Assembly (NCBI GenBank): GCA_938041325.1
Contig: CALIAG010000332.1
Span: forward strand, 1-59,097
Source: an uncultured Saprospiraceae bacterium
Lineage (GTDB): Bacteria; Bacteroidota; Bacteroidia; Chitinophagales; Saprospiraceae
Length of the DNA stretch: 59,097 nucleotides
Direction: 5' to 3'
Below the pieces are notes generated by a model. It ran no database searches and was not told where the DNA came from. It saw nothing but the letters and a program-made list of their open reading frames with translations. Below, in pieces: positions 17,545 through 26,408 of the stretch. Made by a program: the position numbers and the translations under genes. Within the stretch, counting starts at the first letter, position 1. Every line of letters begins with the position of its first letter.

Positions 17545-19032
17545 TTAAGCACTCAGTTTAGTGAGTATGCTTTTCCAATTTTCATAGGCTTCCACTGTTT
17601 GTTCAATTTGATCCGTTTGAGGTTCTACCAAGTCTATTCTTTTTAAACCTTCGAAGGCTTCATTGAAAGAGTGGTAGTATCCATAACCAATTCCAGCGGC
17701 TCTTGCAGCTCCTTTAGCTCCGTCTGTATTGAAAAGTTCAATAGAGCTATTGGTGACATTCGCAAGTGTTTGCCGAAAAGTAGGGCTTAAAAAGAGGTTG
17801 GCCATGCCTGCTTTTATCACTGAATGTTCTACGCCAATTTCTGACATAATATCCAGTCCAAATCGCAAAGCAAAAGCAATTCCTTCTTTGGCAGCCCGAA
17901 TCAAATGAGCATCTGTGTGCCTGTTAAAATCCAATCCGTTTAAGTGAGCTTTTAAGTTTTTATTTCCAAGTATTCTTTCGGCTCCATTACCAAAAGGTAA
18001 AAAAGTGAGTTGATTAGAGCCGATGGGTGCAGAGGAAGCTAAGTTGTTTAATTCTTCATAATTCAAACCTCCTTGTCCAATATATTTTCTTATCCAATTG
18101 TATAATATTCCGGTCCCGTTTACACAAAGCAAAACACCGAGTCGTTTCTTATTTTTTTCATGGTTGACATGAGCAAATGTATTGACTCTGCTTTGTGGAT
18201 CGTAGTTTGCCTCATCGCTTACCCCATAGACAACTCCTGAGGTACCTGCTGTTGCTGCGACTTCTCCAGGATTCAATACATTTAATGAAAATGCATTATT
18301 GGGTTGATCGCCTGCTCTATAGGTAATTAAGGTTCCTTCTTCCAGTCCAGTTTCTAAGGCTGCGCTTGTACTGACTTGACCCTGTCTTCCAAAAGTAGGG
18401 ACCAATTGAGGAAGCAGTGCAGCATCAAACCCAAATTGCTTTAATAGGTCCTTTGAAGGTTCTTCGTTTTGGAAATCCCAAAAAATACCCTCGCTAAGAC
18501 CGCTGACCGTTGTATTGATCTGGCCAGTTAATTTCATCACAATGAAATCTCCCGGCAACATTATTTTATGAATTTTTTCGAAAACATTCGGTTCGTTTTC
18601 TTTGATCCATTTTAATTTTGATGCCGTAAAATTTCCCGGAGAATTCAAATGTTTGGACAAACATTTTTGATGTCCAATTGAATCAAAGGCTTTTTCTCCA
18701 TAGGCTACAGCTCTACTATCACACCAAATTATAGAGGGCCGCAAAACTTCATAGTTTTTATCTACTACGACAAGTCCATGCATTTGATAGGATATGCCGA
18801 TTCCTTTAATTTCTTGCTTATTTACTTTGTTCTTTTCAAGGACTTCCTTCAAGGCTTCTTTGAGATGCATCCACCATGTCGTAGGATCTTGTTCTGCCCA
18901 TCCTTCCTGCAATGCAATGATGGCCATTTCAGCTTTTGGAGAATAAGCAGACCCAATAAGCGTTCCTTTCTCTCCTGACAAAAGACTAACTTTTACAGAA
19001 GAACTACCTAAATCGATTCCGAGAAAATACAT
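17545..19032 (-). CDS. xylB: Xylulokinase (FGGY family)
   Basis: It phosphorylates D-xylulose to xylulose 5-phosphate, the step after xylose isomerase. The N-terminal phosphate-binding loop FLGIDLGSSSVKVSLLS, the catalytic-domain WCDSRA, AGDQPNNAFS, the second nucleotide-binding motif TAGTSGVVYGV, and the late GAKGAARAAGIGYG are all visible. I start the gene at ATG 19032 (MYFLGIDLGSSS, 495 residues) rather than at an upstream in-frame codon at 19071, because the extra 13 residues are not part of the kinase fold. It sits upstream of xylA on the same strand, so the two likely form one unit, and it diverges from the DUF1080 lipoprotein gene across about 500 bases. Confidence 0.94.
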   Translation of the reverse strand: MYFLGIDLGSSSVKVSLLSGEKGTLIGSAYSPKAEMAIIALQEGWAEQDPTTWWMHLKEALKEVLEKNKVNKQEIKGIGISYQMHGLVVVDKNYEVLRPSIIWCDSRAVAYGEKAFDSIGHQKCLSKHLNSPGNFTASKLKWIKENEPNVFEKIHKIMLPGDFIVMKLTGQINTTVSGLSEGIFWDFQNEEPSKDLLKQFGFDAALLPQLVPTFGRQGQVSTSAALETGLEEGTLITYRAGDQPNNAFSLNVLNPGEVAATAGTSGVVYGVSDEANYDPQSRVNTFAHVNHEKNKKRLGVLLCVNGTGILYNWIRKYIGQGGLNYEELNNLASSAPIGSNQLTFLPFGNGAERILGNKNLKAHLNGLDFNRHTDAHLIRAAKEGIAFALRFGLDIMSEIGVEHSVIKAGMANLFLSPTFRQTLANVTNSSIELFNTDGAKGAARAAGIGYGYYHSFNEAFEGLKRIDLVEPQTDQIEQTVEAYENWKSILTKLSA

Positions 19033-19535
19033 ACTTATTGTTTTTTTTACACAAAGTAAAAAGGTTCCCAAATTTATAAAATGAAATCGGTGAATTCAAA
19101 TGATTTCGATATAATATTTATGTGTTGAAAATGTTCATATTGTAGTTTAAACCTAAATAATATTACAAATTTTCCAAATATTCTTTTAATATTGAGAACG
19201 TAAAGACAAGACCCAACTGCATTTTAAGAAAGTGATCAAAAATAATGATAAGAAATGACTAAGGAGATTTTTAAATAGACAATGCATAAAAAACATGACT
19301 GAACGATTCCGATAGGATGCATGTCCTATGGACATGCAAGTAAAGGAATCGCTAGCGGGTGGGATTGCTACCCTTAGGCTAAGGAGTATTTTTGTAAAGC
19401 AGGATATTGAAAAAAGAACCGGTCATTTGTTTTTGATTATTTTGAACACTACTTATTATTAATCTTTTTTAATGTCTTTACTTTTCCCCAAAATTCGATA
19501 AAACGATTTTGTCAATTTAATAGACAGGAAAAGTA
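19033..19535. other. Divergent intergenic region with nested inverted repeats
   Basis: 503 bases without a gene between xylB and the DUF1080 gene, so promoters for both should lie here. A compact structured block lies at 19304-19384. CGATTCC (19304-19310) pairs with GGAATCG (19345-19351), enclosing a second stem GCATGTCC (19319-19326) with GGACATGC (19330-19337) and loop TAT. A third near-palindrome, CCTTAG-G-CTAAGG, follows at 19372-19384. This could be a small structured RNA, a palindromic repeat element or an operator. I cannot tell which. Confidence 0.4.
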
Positions 19536-20330
19536 ATGTGCCATAAAACAACCCAAATTGTTGTAATGCTCCTTTGCATTGCACTAACAGCTTGTGATAA
19601 TCAATCAACAGCTGATCAAGCTTCAACGCAAAGTACTCAAGTTGAAAGCTCACGGAACCAACTTTCTCAAGATGAAATAAAACAAGGGTGGCAGCTTCTT
19701 TTTGATGGGCGATCTCTTGATCAATGGAAAGCTTATGGGAGAGAAGATTTTCCTGACAAAGCATGGAAAATTGAAAAAGGCTTGCTTGTTGTTGAACAAT
19801 CAGGGCAAGAGATGGGCAGCTTAGGAATAGATATTATTACAAAAGAAAAGTATGAGAATTTTGAGCTCCGGTTTGATTTTATGACTTCCGACTCTGCAAA
19901 CTCAGGAGTCTTTTACAAAGTTTTAGAAGAAGCTGATGCCCCTATTTGGGCCAATGCTCCGGAATATCAAATTATGGACAATGCGTTTTATCTAAAAAAA
20001 GTTGAAGACGGCTTTTTGGAAATGGATATGCGCAATCATTTGACAGGAGATGCTTATGGAATTTTTGGAGCAGAGAAAGATTATTCCAATTCACCAGGAA
20101 TATGGAATACGGCAAGAATACTGGTCAATAATGATGAAGTCAAACATTGGCTGAATGGTCAATTGGTTGTTTCTTATGTTATTGGCTCGAGTGAGTGGAA
20201 GAAAAAAGTAGCTTCAAGTAAGTTTTCTTCCTTTTCAAATTATGGTTTGGTTAAAAAAGGTCATATAGGTTTGCAAGATCATGGGCATTTAGTTAAGTTT
20301 AGGAACCTAAAAATTAAAGAAATAAAATAA
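19536..20330 (+). CDS. Lipoprotein with DUF1080 (3-keto-disaccharide hydrolase) domain
   Basis: A 264-residue exported lipoprotein with lipobox LTAC (Cys20) after a short signal (VVMLLCIALTAC). One domain fills residues about 48-262: it starts GWQLLFDGRSLDQWKAYG and ends KKGHIGLQDHGHLVKFRNLKI, the beginning and end signatures of DUF1080, a concanavalin-like fold shown in some members to hydrolyse 3-keto-glycosides. The same domain ends the 1,234-residue protein at 10996, so the locus has two copies. AGGAAA about 7 bases upstream supports ATG 19536. It is followed by oxidoreductase and isomerase genes of the pathway type usually found with keto-sugar metabolism. Activity on a given disaccharide is inference. 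Confidence 0.88.
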   Translation: MCHKTTQIVVMLLCIALTACDNQSTADQASTQSTQVESSRNQLSQDEIKQGWQLLFDGRSLDQWKAYGREDFPDKAWKIEKGLLVVEQSGQEMGSLGIDIITKEKYENFELRFDFMTSDSANSGVFYKVLEEADAPIWANAPEYQIMDNAFYLKKVEDGFLEMDMRNHLTGDAYGIFGAEKDYSNSPGIWNTARILVNNDEVKHWLNGQLVVSYVIGSSEWKKKVASSKFSSFSNYGLVKKGHIGLQDHGHLVKFRNLKIKEIK

Positions 20331-20477
20331 GTCTGAATATGGAAATTTCTAATTGCAAAGTACTTGGATATAAATGAAAAATATAGTTTGCTAAAGAATC
20401 AGCAAATTATATCCGTAACTTAAGTTTTAGAAAATATTCTATACATCACAGATTTATCTAAACTAAAAAACTAAACC

Positions 20478-21629
20478 ATGAGTAGAAAAATCCGAATGGG
20501 TATGGTCGGTGGAGGACGAGGCGCCTTCATTGGAGCAGTTCACCGCATTGCAGCGGCTATGGACGGTCAGATCGAATTGGTTTGCGGAGCTTTTAGCAGC
20601 AACCCTAGAAAATCAAAACTTTCTGGAAAAGACCTTCACCTTCCCAAAGACCGCTGTTATTCGAGCTATGAAGAAATGATTCTAGCAGAAAAAAATCTTC
20701 CTGAAGATGTTAGAATGGATTTCGTATCTATTGTTACTCCTAATCATGTCCATTATGGCCCTGCGAAAATGGCTTTGGAAAATGGATTTCACGTGGTTTG
20801 TGATAAGCCGCTTTCTTTCAATATGAAGGAAGCAAAAGATTTGCAGAAATTAGTCAAAAAGAAAAAACTTTTATTCGCACTTACCCACAACTATACCGGT
20901 TACCCAATGGTGAAGCAAGCACGGCATATGGTGCAAAAGGGCATTATCGGAGAAGTAAGAAAAGTAGTTACCGAATATCCTCAAGGATGGTTGAGTACGT
21001 TAGTCGAAGCGACGAACCAGAAGCAGGCAGCTTGGCGCACAGATCCTAAGCGTTCCGGCGTTGCAGGTGCAATGGGAGACATTGGTTCTCATGCTGAAAA
21101 CCTTGCCGAGTATATTACGGGTTTAAAAATAAAACAAATTTGTGCGGACATTTCTATTCTAGTTCCAGGTCGGAAACTGGATGATGATGGCAATGTCCTT
21201 TTGCGTTTCGATAACGGTGCTCGAGGCATATTGTCCGCCAGCCAAATATCTGTTGGAGAAGAAAATAATCTTTACATCCGAGTTTATGGAACCAAAGCAG
21301 GTCTTGAATGGCATCAACAAGAGCCCAATACCTTATTGGTAAAATGGATTGATAAGCCAATGGAAGTACTTCGTACTGGTGGCGCGAATTTATGTCCAGC
21401 TGCGGCTGCAGGATCACGCGTTCCAGCTGGTCATCCAGAAGGCTACTTGGAAGCTTTTGGCAATATCTATAGGAATTTTGCTTTCTGCATACAAGCTATC
21501 GTTGCCGGGAAAAAACCAAATCCGATGCATCTTGATTTTCCAACTGTCGAGGATGGTGTACGAGGAATGAAATTCATTGAGAAAGTAATCGAATCTGGAA
21601 AATCAAAACAGAAATGGATTCGAATGTGA
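20478..21629 (+). CDS. Gfo/Idh/MocA family sugar oxidoreductase
   Basis: An NAD(P)-dependent sugar dehydrogenase-type enzyme of 383 residues. The Rossmann fingerprint is at the start (RMGMVGGGRGAFIGAVHR, about 5-22), followed by FVSIVTPNHVHYGPA (nucleotide contacts) and the family signature CDKPLSFNMKEAKDL, with the DKP Lys that is often catalytic. The C-terminal alpha/beta substrate domain includes THNYTGYPMVKQAR and MGDIGSHAENLAEY. The downstream gene begins 35 bases after its stop and encodes a sugar isomerase/epimerase-like protein, a very common partner. In this context oxidation or reduction of a 3-keto sugar or an inositol-like compound is likely, but the substrate cannot be fixed from sequence. 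Confidence 0.92.
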   Translation: MSRKIRMGMVGGGRGAFIGAVHRIAAAMDGQIELVCGAFSSNPRKSKLSGKDLHLPKDRCYSSYEEMILAEKNLPEDVRMDFVSIVTPNHVHYGPAKMALENGFHVVCDKPLSFNMKEAKDLQKLVKKKKLLFALTHNYTGYPMVKQARHMVQKGIIGEVRKVVTEYPQGWLSTLVEATNQKQAAWRTDPKRSGVAGAMGDIGSHAENLAEYITGLKIKQICADISILVPGRKLDDDGNVLLRFDNGARGILSASQISVGEENNLYIRVYGTKAGLEWHQQEPNTLLVKWIDKPMEVLRTGGANLCPAAAAGSRVPAGHPEGYLEAFGNIYRNFAFCIQAIVAGKKPNPMHLDFPTVEDGVRGMKFIEKVIESGKSKQKWIRM

Positions 21630-21664
21630 TCACCAATTTCTTAAAAAAAATCTAAATTAGAAAC

Positions 21665-22717
21665 ATGAAAACAATAAAAGGACCAGCATTATTTCTTGCA
21701 CAATTTCTAGGAGACAAAGCACCCTTTGATACTTTAGACAATCTATGTAATTGGGCAGCAAGCATTGGATACAGAGGTATTCAAATTCCAACTTGGGCAG
21801 GTCATATCATTGATTTGGAAAAAGCGGCGAAGAGTAAAACCTACTGCAGTGAATTGAAAGGAAAAGTGGAAAGCTATGGACTTCAAATAACAGAATTGTC
21901 AACTCATCTTCAAGGACAACTGGTCGCAGTACATCCAGCTTACGACGTAATGTTTGACGGTTTTGCACCAAAAGAAGTACAGAAAAAACCAAAGGCCAGA
22001 CAAAAGTGGGCCGTTCAACAATTGAAATGGGCAGCTAAAGCCAGTCAAAATTTAGGACTTAATGCGCATGCAACTTTTTCAGGAGCATTGATTTGGCATA
22101 CCGTTTATCCATGGCCACAACGACCTGCTGGGTTAGTAAATACCGCTTTTAAAGAATTGGCAAAAAGATGGACGCCGATTCTGAATGCATTTGATAAGGC
22201 AGGCGTAGATGTTTGTTATGAAATTCATCCGGGAGAAGATCTGCATGATGGCGTAACCTTTGAGCGATTTTTAGAAGCAACAGGAAATCACAAACGTGCG
22301 AATATTTTATACGATCCAAGTCACTTTGTTCTTCAGCAATTGGATTATTTATCCTTCATCGATATTTACCATGAACGGATTAAAATGTTTCATGTAAAAG
22401 ATGCAGAGTTTAATCCAAATGGTCGTTCGGGAATATATGGAGGCTATCAAGATTGGGTAGACCGTCCAGGACGGTTCCGTTCATTAGGAGACGGTCAAAC
22501 TGATTTTGTTTCCATCTTTAGTAAACTATCGAGATATGGATTTGATGGTTGGGCGGTAGTCGAGTGGGAATGCTGCATTAAAGATCAAGAGCAAGGAGCT
22601 CGAGAAGGTGCTGAATTTGTCGCGCATCACATTATTAATGTTACTGAAAAAGCATTCGATGATTTTGCATCTACAGGTGCTGATGAAAAACTCAATCGTA
22701 AAATTATCGGATTGTAA
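21665..22717 (+). CDS. Sugar phosphate isomerase/epimerase-family TIM barrel protein
   Basis: A 350-residue AP-endonuclease-2-like TIM barrel, cytoplasmic by lack of a signal. Metal-binding residues of the family are visible in order: ELSTHLQGQLVAVHP, the Glu in VDVCYEIHPGEDLHDG, NILYDPSHFVLQQLDY (Asp and His), MFHVKDAEF (His and Asp) and the late VVEWECC (Glu). These enzymes isomerise or epimerise sugars with a divalent metal. The gene follows the Gfo/Idh/MocA gene by 35 bases, and a strong hairpin lies between it and the TonB receptor gene. It probably acts with its neighbour in the same catabolic route. Confidence 0.9.
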   Translation: MKTIKGPALFLAQFLGDKAPFDTLDNLCNWAASIGYRGIQIPTWAGHIIDLEKAAKSKTYCSELKGKVESYGLQITELSTHLQGQLVAVHPAYDVMFDGFAPKEVQKKPKARQKWAVQQLKWAAKASQNLGLNAHATFSGALIWHTVYPWPQRPAGLVNTAFKELAKRWTPILNAFDKAGVDVCYEIHPGEDLHDGVTFERFLEATGNHKRANILYDPSHFVLQQLDYLSFIDIYHERIKMFHVKDAEFNPNGRSGIYGGYQDWVDRPGRFRSLGDGQTDFVSIFSKLSRYGFDGWAVVEWECCIKDQEQGAREGAEFVAHHIINVTEKAFDDFASTGADEKLNRKIIGL

Positions 22718-22767
22718 TTGAAATTTGACTTTAAGCGGTTGTTTAACCGATAGAATGATACTAATTT

Positions 22768-22802
22768 GTAGTGGTTTGTTGGCTTGTCTGACAAACCACT
22801 AC
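22768..22802 (+). terminator. Hairpin between isomerase and TonB receptor genes, probable terminator
   Basis: GTAGTGGTTTGT (22768-22779) pairs perfectly with ACAAACCACTAC (22791-22802) around an 11-base loop. Only a weak T tract (TTAGTTT) follows. It lies 50 bases after the isomerase stop and 16 bases before the receptor ATG, so it could end the upstream transcript or sit in the receptor leader and limit its translation. Confidence 0.6.
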
Positions 22803-22818
22803 TTAGTTTACAATTAAT

Positions 22819-25188
22819 ATGATGAAGAAACTATTTTTTAGAGGAACGACCATAATCGCATTACTTCTTTTTAGCTCCTCGGTTTTTAGCCAAATTGAAA
22901 AGCAAAATATCCGTGGGATCGTTTTAGACAATGATACCAATACAGAATTGGTTGGCGCGACGGTAAGATTGTTAAACGTATTTCCTGAAATCGGTGCAAC
23001 GACAGATGACAAAGGGCAGTATCAATTAAATGGAGTCGCAGTCGGATATCAACAGATAGCAGTCAACTATCTTGGCTATGCTAAGCAAACGATATCTGAA
23101 GTTTTGGTAGAGTCAGGTAAGGAAACCGTTCTAGAGATTAGGATGCAGACTTCCAATACTGAACTAGACGAAGTAATTGTCAGAGGCTCGGTCAATCGAT
23201 CTCGATCTTCAGCTGTGACGAGTTTGAAAACAATAACTGTTGAAGAGACCTTGCGTTTTCCTGCCACCTTTTACGATCCTGCTCGATTGGCAAGTACTTT
23301 TGCTGGAGTTGTAAATGACAATGACCAAGCGAACAACATGAGTATCCGAGGCAATTCTCCAAACGGAATGTCATGGCGGGTAGAAGGCGTGGAGATTGTC
23401 AATCCAAATCACCTCAGTAATGCAGGAACCATTAATGATCGGCCCACTCGGAATGGAGGTGGAGTCAACATTCTTAGCGCTCAACTATTAGGCACATCTG
23501 ATTTTATGACCGGAGCTTTCCCTGCTCAGTATGGCAATGCCTTGTCTGGCGTGATGGACATGCATTTGCGGAAAGGCAATAATCAAAACCATGAATTCAC
23601 GGGCCAAATAGGTTTGATTGGTTTGGATTTAGCAGCGGAGGGACCTTTGTCTAAAAAAGGAGGTGCTTCCTATTTGATCAATTACCGGTATTCAACTTTA
23701 GGTATTTTATCTGCCATGGGAGTGGACTTAGGAGATGAAGCGATTAGCTTTCAAGACATCGCTTTTAATTTATCTTTCCCAACAGAAAAAGCAGGTCAAT
23801 TTACCATTTTTGGAATGGGAGGGATCAGCGATAACATTTTTGAAGGACCAAGAGATACCGCTTTGATAGAATTTGAAAAAGATCGTTTTGATATTTCTGT
23901 GAAATCTTCTATGGGCGCAATGGGCGTGACACATGCAATACCCGTTGGAGCCAATAGTGTTTGGAGAACGGTGGCGGTTTATTCAAAAAAAGATGTGGTT
24001 AGAACTAGTAATTTTATTGAATCAGATTTTATAAGTACAAGCCTTCAAGCGGAAGATGACTTTGTCGAAAGTCGAATGGCGTTGTCCTCTATTTTCTCCT
24101 CCAGAATCAATCCGTTGCTTCGTTTTAAGGCAGGGCTTTTTGCTACACAACATACCTATGATTACAACTCAATTTTTATCTCCAATTTTTCAACGAATCT
24201 AATTGATGGAGAAGACCAAGGTTGGTTGATAGAACCCTTTGTGGATTTTGAAACGAAATTAGGTAAGAATGTCACCCTAAATGCAGGTTTGCACTATGTG
24301 TATTTTACACTCAATGAAACGCAATCTATAGAACCGCGAACTTCGTTGACTTATCACCTGAATGGCAATCAGTCATTGAGTTTGGCTTATGGCCTTCACA
24401 GCAATACCCAACTTCCTCAACTTTATTTTGAACGAAATTCGGCAAACGGAGAATTGTTTAATTTTAACTTAGAACTCAATAAGGCGCATCATATCGTACT
24501 GTCCTATACCAATCGACTTAATTCTACAACGACTTTTACAGGTGAAGTTTATTACCAAAGCCTTTTCGATCTTCCAGTATTGGCGAGTTCCTCTTCTTCT
24601 TATTCTGCCATCAACGATATAGATGGATTTAGAACGGAGAGGCAAACGCTAAGCAGTGAAGGAACAGGGACAAACAAAGGAATTGAATTGAGTCTACAAA
24701 AATTTCTTTCCGACAACTATTATTTTCTGGTAAATACTTCTTTGTATGATTCAAAATATAAAGGAGGAGATGGGGTAGAGCGAAATACAAGGTTCAATGG
24801 GAATTATATTTTAAACCTTACTGGTGGAAAAGAGTTTGTGAAAATTAAAAAGAAGAAGACACGTACATTTGGAATGAATGCACGACTTGCTTTTGTGGGT
24901 GGTTACAGAGATACGCCAATTGATTTGATCGCTTCTGCATTTCAAGGATTTACTTTTTATTCTAACGATGCTTATTCTTTGAAGCAGAAGGATTATTTTA
25001 AAATCGATGCACGAATATATTTTAAAAAGAATAAGCCTAAATTCACAAGTACAGTTGCTTTAGATTTACAAAATTTGACCAATAATCAAAACGTAGCTTT
25101 TACTTATTACGATACCGAAAAAGGAGAAGCCATCGAAAAATTTCAACTGGGTTTGATCCCTAACTTGACTTATCGGATTGAATTTTAG
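22819..25188 (+). CDS. TonB-dependent outer-membrane receptor
   Basis: A 789-residue outer-membrane protein: a signal peptide (LFFRGTTIIALLLFSSSVFSQ, cleavage near 24), a carboxypeptidase-regulatory-like beta-sandwich (about 30-112, starting IRGIVLDNDTNTELVGATV), a plug domain (about 120-250, with MSIRGNSPNGMSWRVEGVEI and the closing QYGNALSGVMDMHLRKG), and a 22-stranded-type barrel to the C-terminal aromatic residue (LTYRIEF). The length is on the short side for SusC-like proteins. No SusD-like lipoprotein follows, so this is not a standard polysaccharide utilisation locus. It could import the oligosaccharide handled by the upstream genes, but a siderophore or peptide substrate is not excluded. 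An inverted-repeat hairpin precedes its start. Confidence 0.92.
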   Translation: MMKKLFFRGTTIIALLLFSSSVFSQIEKQNIRGIVLDNDTNTELVGATVRLLNVFPEIGATTDDKGQYQLNGVAVGYQQIAVNYLGYAKQTISEVLVESGKETVLEIRMQTSNTELDEVIVRGSVNRSRSSAVTSLKTITVEETLRFPATFYDPARLASTFAGVVNDNDQANNMSIRGNSPNGMSWRVEGVEIVNPNHLSNAGTINDRPTRNGGGVNILSAQLLGTSDFMTGAFPAQYGNALSGVMDMHLRKGNNQNHEFTGQIGLIGLDLAAEGPLSKKGGASYLINYRYSTLGILSAMGVDLGDEAISFQDIAFNLSFPTEKAGQFTIFGMGGISDNIFEGPRDTALIEFEKDRFDISVKSSMGAMGVTHAIPVGANSVWRTVAVYSKKDVVRTSNFIESDFISTSLQAEDDFVESRMALSSIFSSRINPLLRFKAGLFATQHTYDYNSIFISNFSTNLIDGEDQGWLIEPFVDFETKLGKNVTLNAGLHYVYFTLNETQSIEPRTSLTYHLNGNQSLSLAYGLHSNTQLPQLYFERNSANGELFNFNLELNKAHHIVLSYTNRLNSTTTFTGEVYYQSLFDLPVLASSSSSYSAINDIDGFRTERQTLSSEGTGTNKGIELSLQKFLSDNYYFLVNTSLYDSKYKGGDGVERNTRFNGNYILNLTGGKEFVKIKKKKTRTFGMNARLAFVGGYRDTPIDLIASAFQGFTFYSNDAYSLKQKDYFKIDARIYFKKNKPKFTSTVALDLQNLTNNQNVAFTYYDTEKGEAIEKFQLGLIPNLTYRIEF

Positions 25189-25217
25189 GATTTTTTATAG
25201 TTGGATTTCCAAAACGA

Positions 25218-25250
25218 AAAAAGAGAACCCAAATATTGGACTCCCTTTTT
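25218..25250 (+). terminator. Probable intrinsic terminator after the TonB receptor gene
   Basis: AAAAAG (25218-25223) pairs with CTTTTT (25245-25250), and CCAA (25229-25232) with TTGG (25236-25239), forming an imperfect stem with internal mismatches and an ATA loop. The T-run on the right arm would give the U tract. It lies 30 bases after the stop. Confidence 0.45.
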
Positions 25251-25339
25251 AACTTCTACTTGATTACGTTTCGAAAGAAAGAGGCTTTATCAAGTCTATA
25301 TGATTTAAAAATAGAATAATTTTACGATTTTTGCAAGTA

Positions 25340-26013
25340 ATGAAGAATACATTACGATACAAATACTTATCTCGACCTCGATACAATAGATATCTTATTG
25401 CTACTGACAATGACACAAGTAGGTCAAAAAGGTTATACAATGCCAACATTCGTCTTGCGCAGGCATTTCACCCTATACTAACTCAATTTGAAGTGGTACT
25501 AAGGAATAGTTTAGACCTTCAACTTAGTAGTTATTTCGTAGATAATGATTGGATCATCAATCAAAAAAACGGATTTATGAGAGACAACTCGCTTAGAAGT
25601 TCAAGATTTTTTGTGCGAAATTCAATTAATAAAACAGAAAACAAATTAAGACGCCGAGGAGTAACTGTAACAAGTGGAAAAATAGTATCCGATCAGACTT
25701 TTGGGTATCATTATTTCTTGCCCACCATTATAGGTTAATTGGAGGACAGCCAATTCAAATTTTTCAGAACAAACCAAGTTTTGAAAATAGAGCAAGTGTG
25801 TATGCGAAACTTGATGAAATTCGAAATTTCCGGAATAGGGTAAATCATTGTGAACCAATTTGTTTTACTGGGTCAAACATTGATTGTTCGAAAGTAATTC
25901 ATATTCGAAATACATTATACGATCTTTTGGAATGGCTAGAACCAGAAATAAAACCATTTTTTAAAAGCGTAGATAATATTCAAAGTAAAATAAATAACAT
26001 CATGAAAATTTAA
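25340..26013 (+). pseudogene. Abi-family (Abi_2-like) protein gene, broken by a 7-base loss
   Basis: Abi-family proteins are linked to abortive infection against phage. The first frame (25340 to the stop at 25738) reads MKNTLRYKYLSRPRYNRYL, AFHPILTQFEVVLRNSLD, DWIINQKNGFM and KIVSDQTFG, then loses homology. From 25699 the next frame continues FWVSLF, HHYRLIGGQPIQIFQNKPSF and EIRNFRNRVNHCEPICF, to the stop at 26013. The family motif at the joint is TFGFW. The DNA there is AC-TTTTGGG-TATCA; an ancestral tandem TTTTGGG-TTTTGGG would encode exactly T-F-G-F-W-V-S, so one 7-base unit has been lost. Both halves are otherwise intact and free of stops, pointing to a recent, possibly reversible event or a sequencing error. 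The start ATG 25340 fits better than an upstream TTG. Confidence 0.82.
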
Positions 26014-26016
26014 AAC

Positions 26017-26394
26017 ATGAAAATTTTATACGGATTTCTAGCGGTACTATTTGTCGTATTTGCAGCTGTACAATTTAATGATGCAGACTCTTTGGTTTGG
26101 ATATTATTGTATTGCTTAGTGGCCGTTTTGTGTGGGATGGCGTTTATGGAAAAAACGTATCGACCGATTTTACTCGCTACCTTATTATTGATTTTGGTTT
26201 GGATGGGGACTTTGTTTCCAGCATTTATAGATTGGCTTCAATCCGGTGCAGAAAGTATCACGGGTTCTATGAAGGCAGAGTCACCGCACATTGAATTGGT
26301 GCGAGAATTTTTGGGCTTGTTCTTATCCTTGTTGACCCTTCTTTTTTTGTTAAAATCGAAAAAGAAGTCAGTTGAGAAAAGTGATTTAGTTTAA
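26017..26394 (+). CDS. TMEM220-like small membrane protein
   Basis: A 125-residue integral membrane protein with four hydrophobic segments: about 3-20, 27-43, 49-67 and 95-113. The N-terminal signature FAAVQFNDADSLVWILLY is that of the transmembrane 220 family, which occurs in bacteria and animals and has no defined biochemical role. A short hydrophilic C-terminus rich in Lys and Ser follows (SKKKSVEKSD). It starts 3 bases after the stop of the disrupted Abi-family gene, so it may be co-transcribed with it, and it converges on a serine hydrolase gene 14 bases away. A functional link to the Abi gene is unproven. Confidence 0.78.
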   Translation: MKILYGFLAVLFVVFAAVQFNDADSLVWILLYCLVAVLCGMAFMEKTYRPILLATLLLILVWMGTLFPAFIDWLQSGAESITGSMKAESPHIELVREFLGLFLSLLTLLFLLKSKKKSVEKSDLV

Positions 26395-26408
26395 AAATAA
26401 AAAGCTAA

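Noticed and set aside
22819-25188. A polysaccharide utilisation locus built on this TonB receptor
   Set aside because: No SusD-like lipoprotein gene follows or precedes it.
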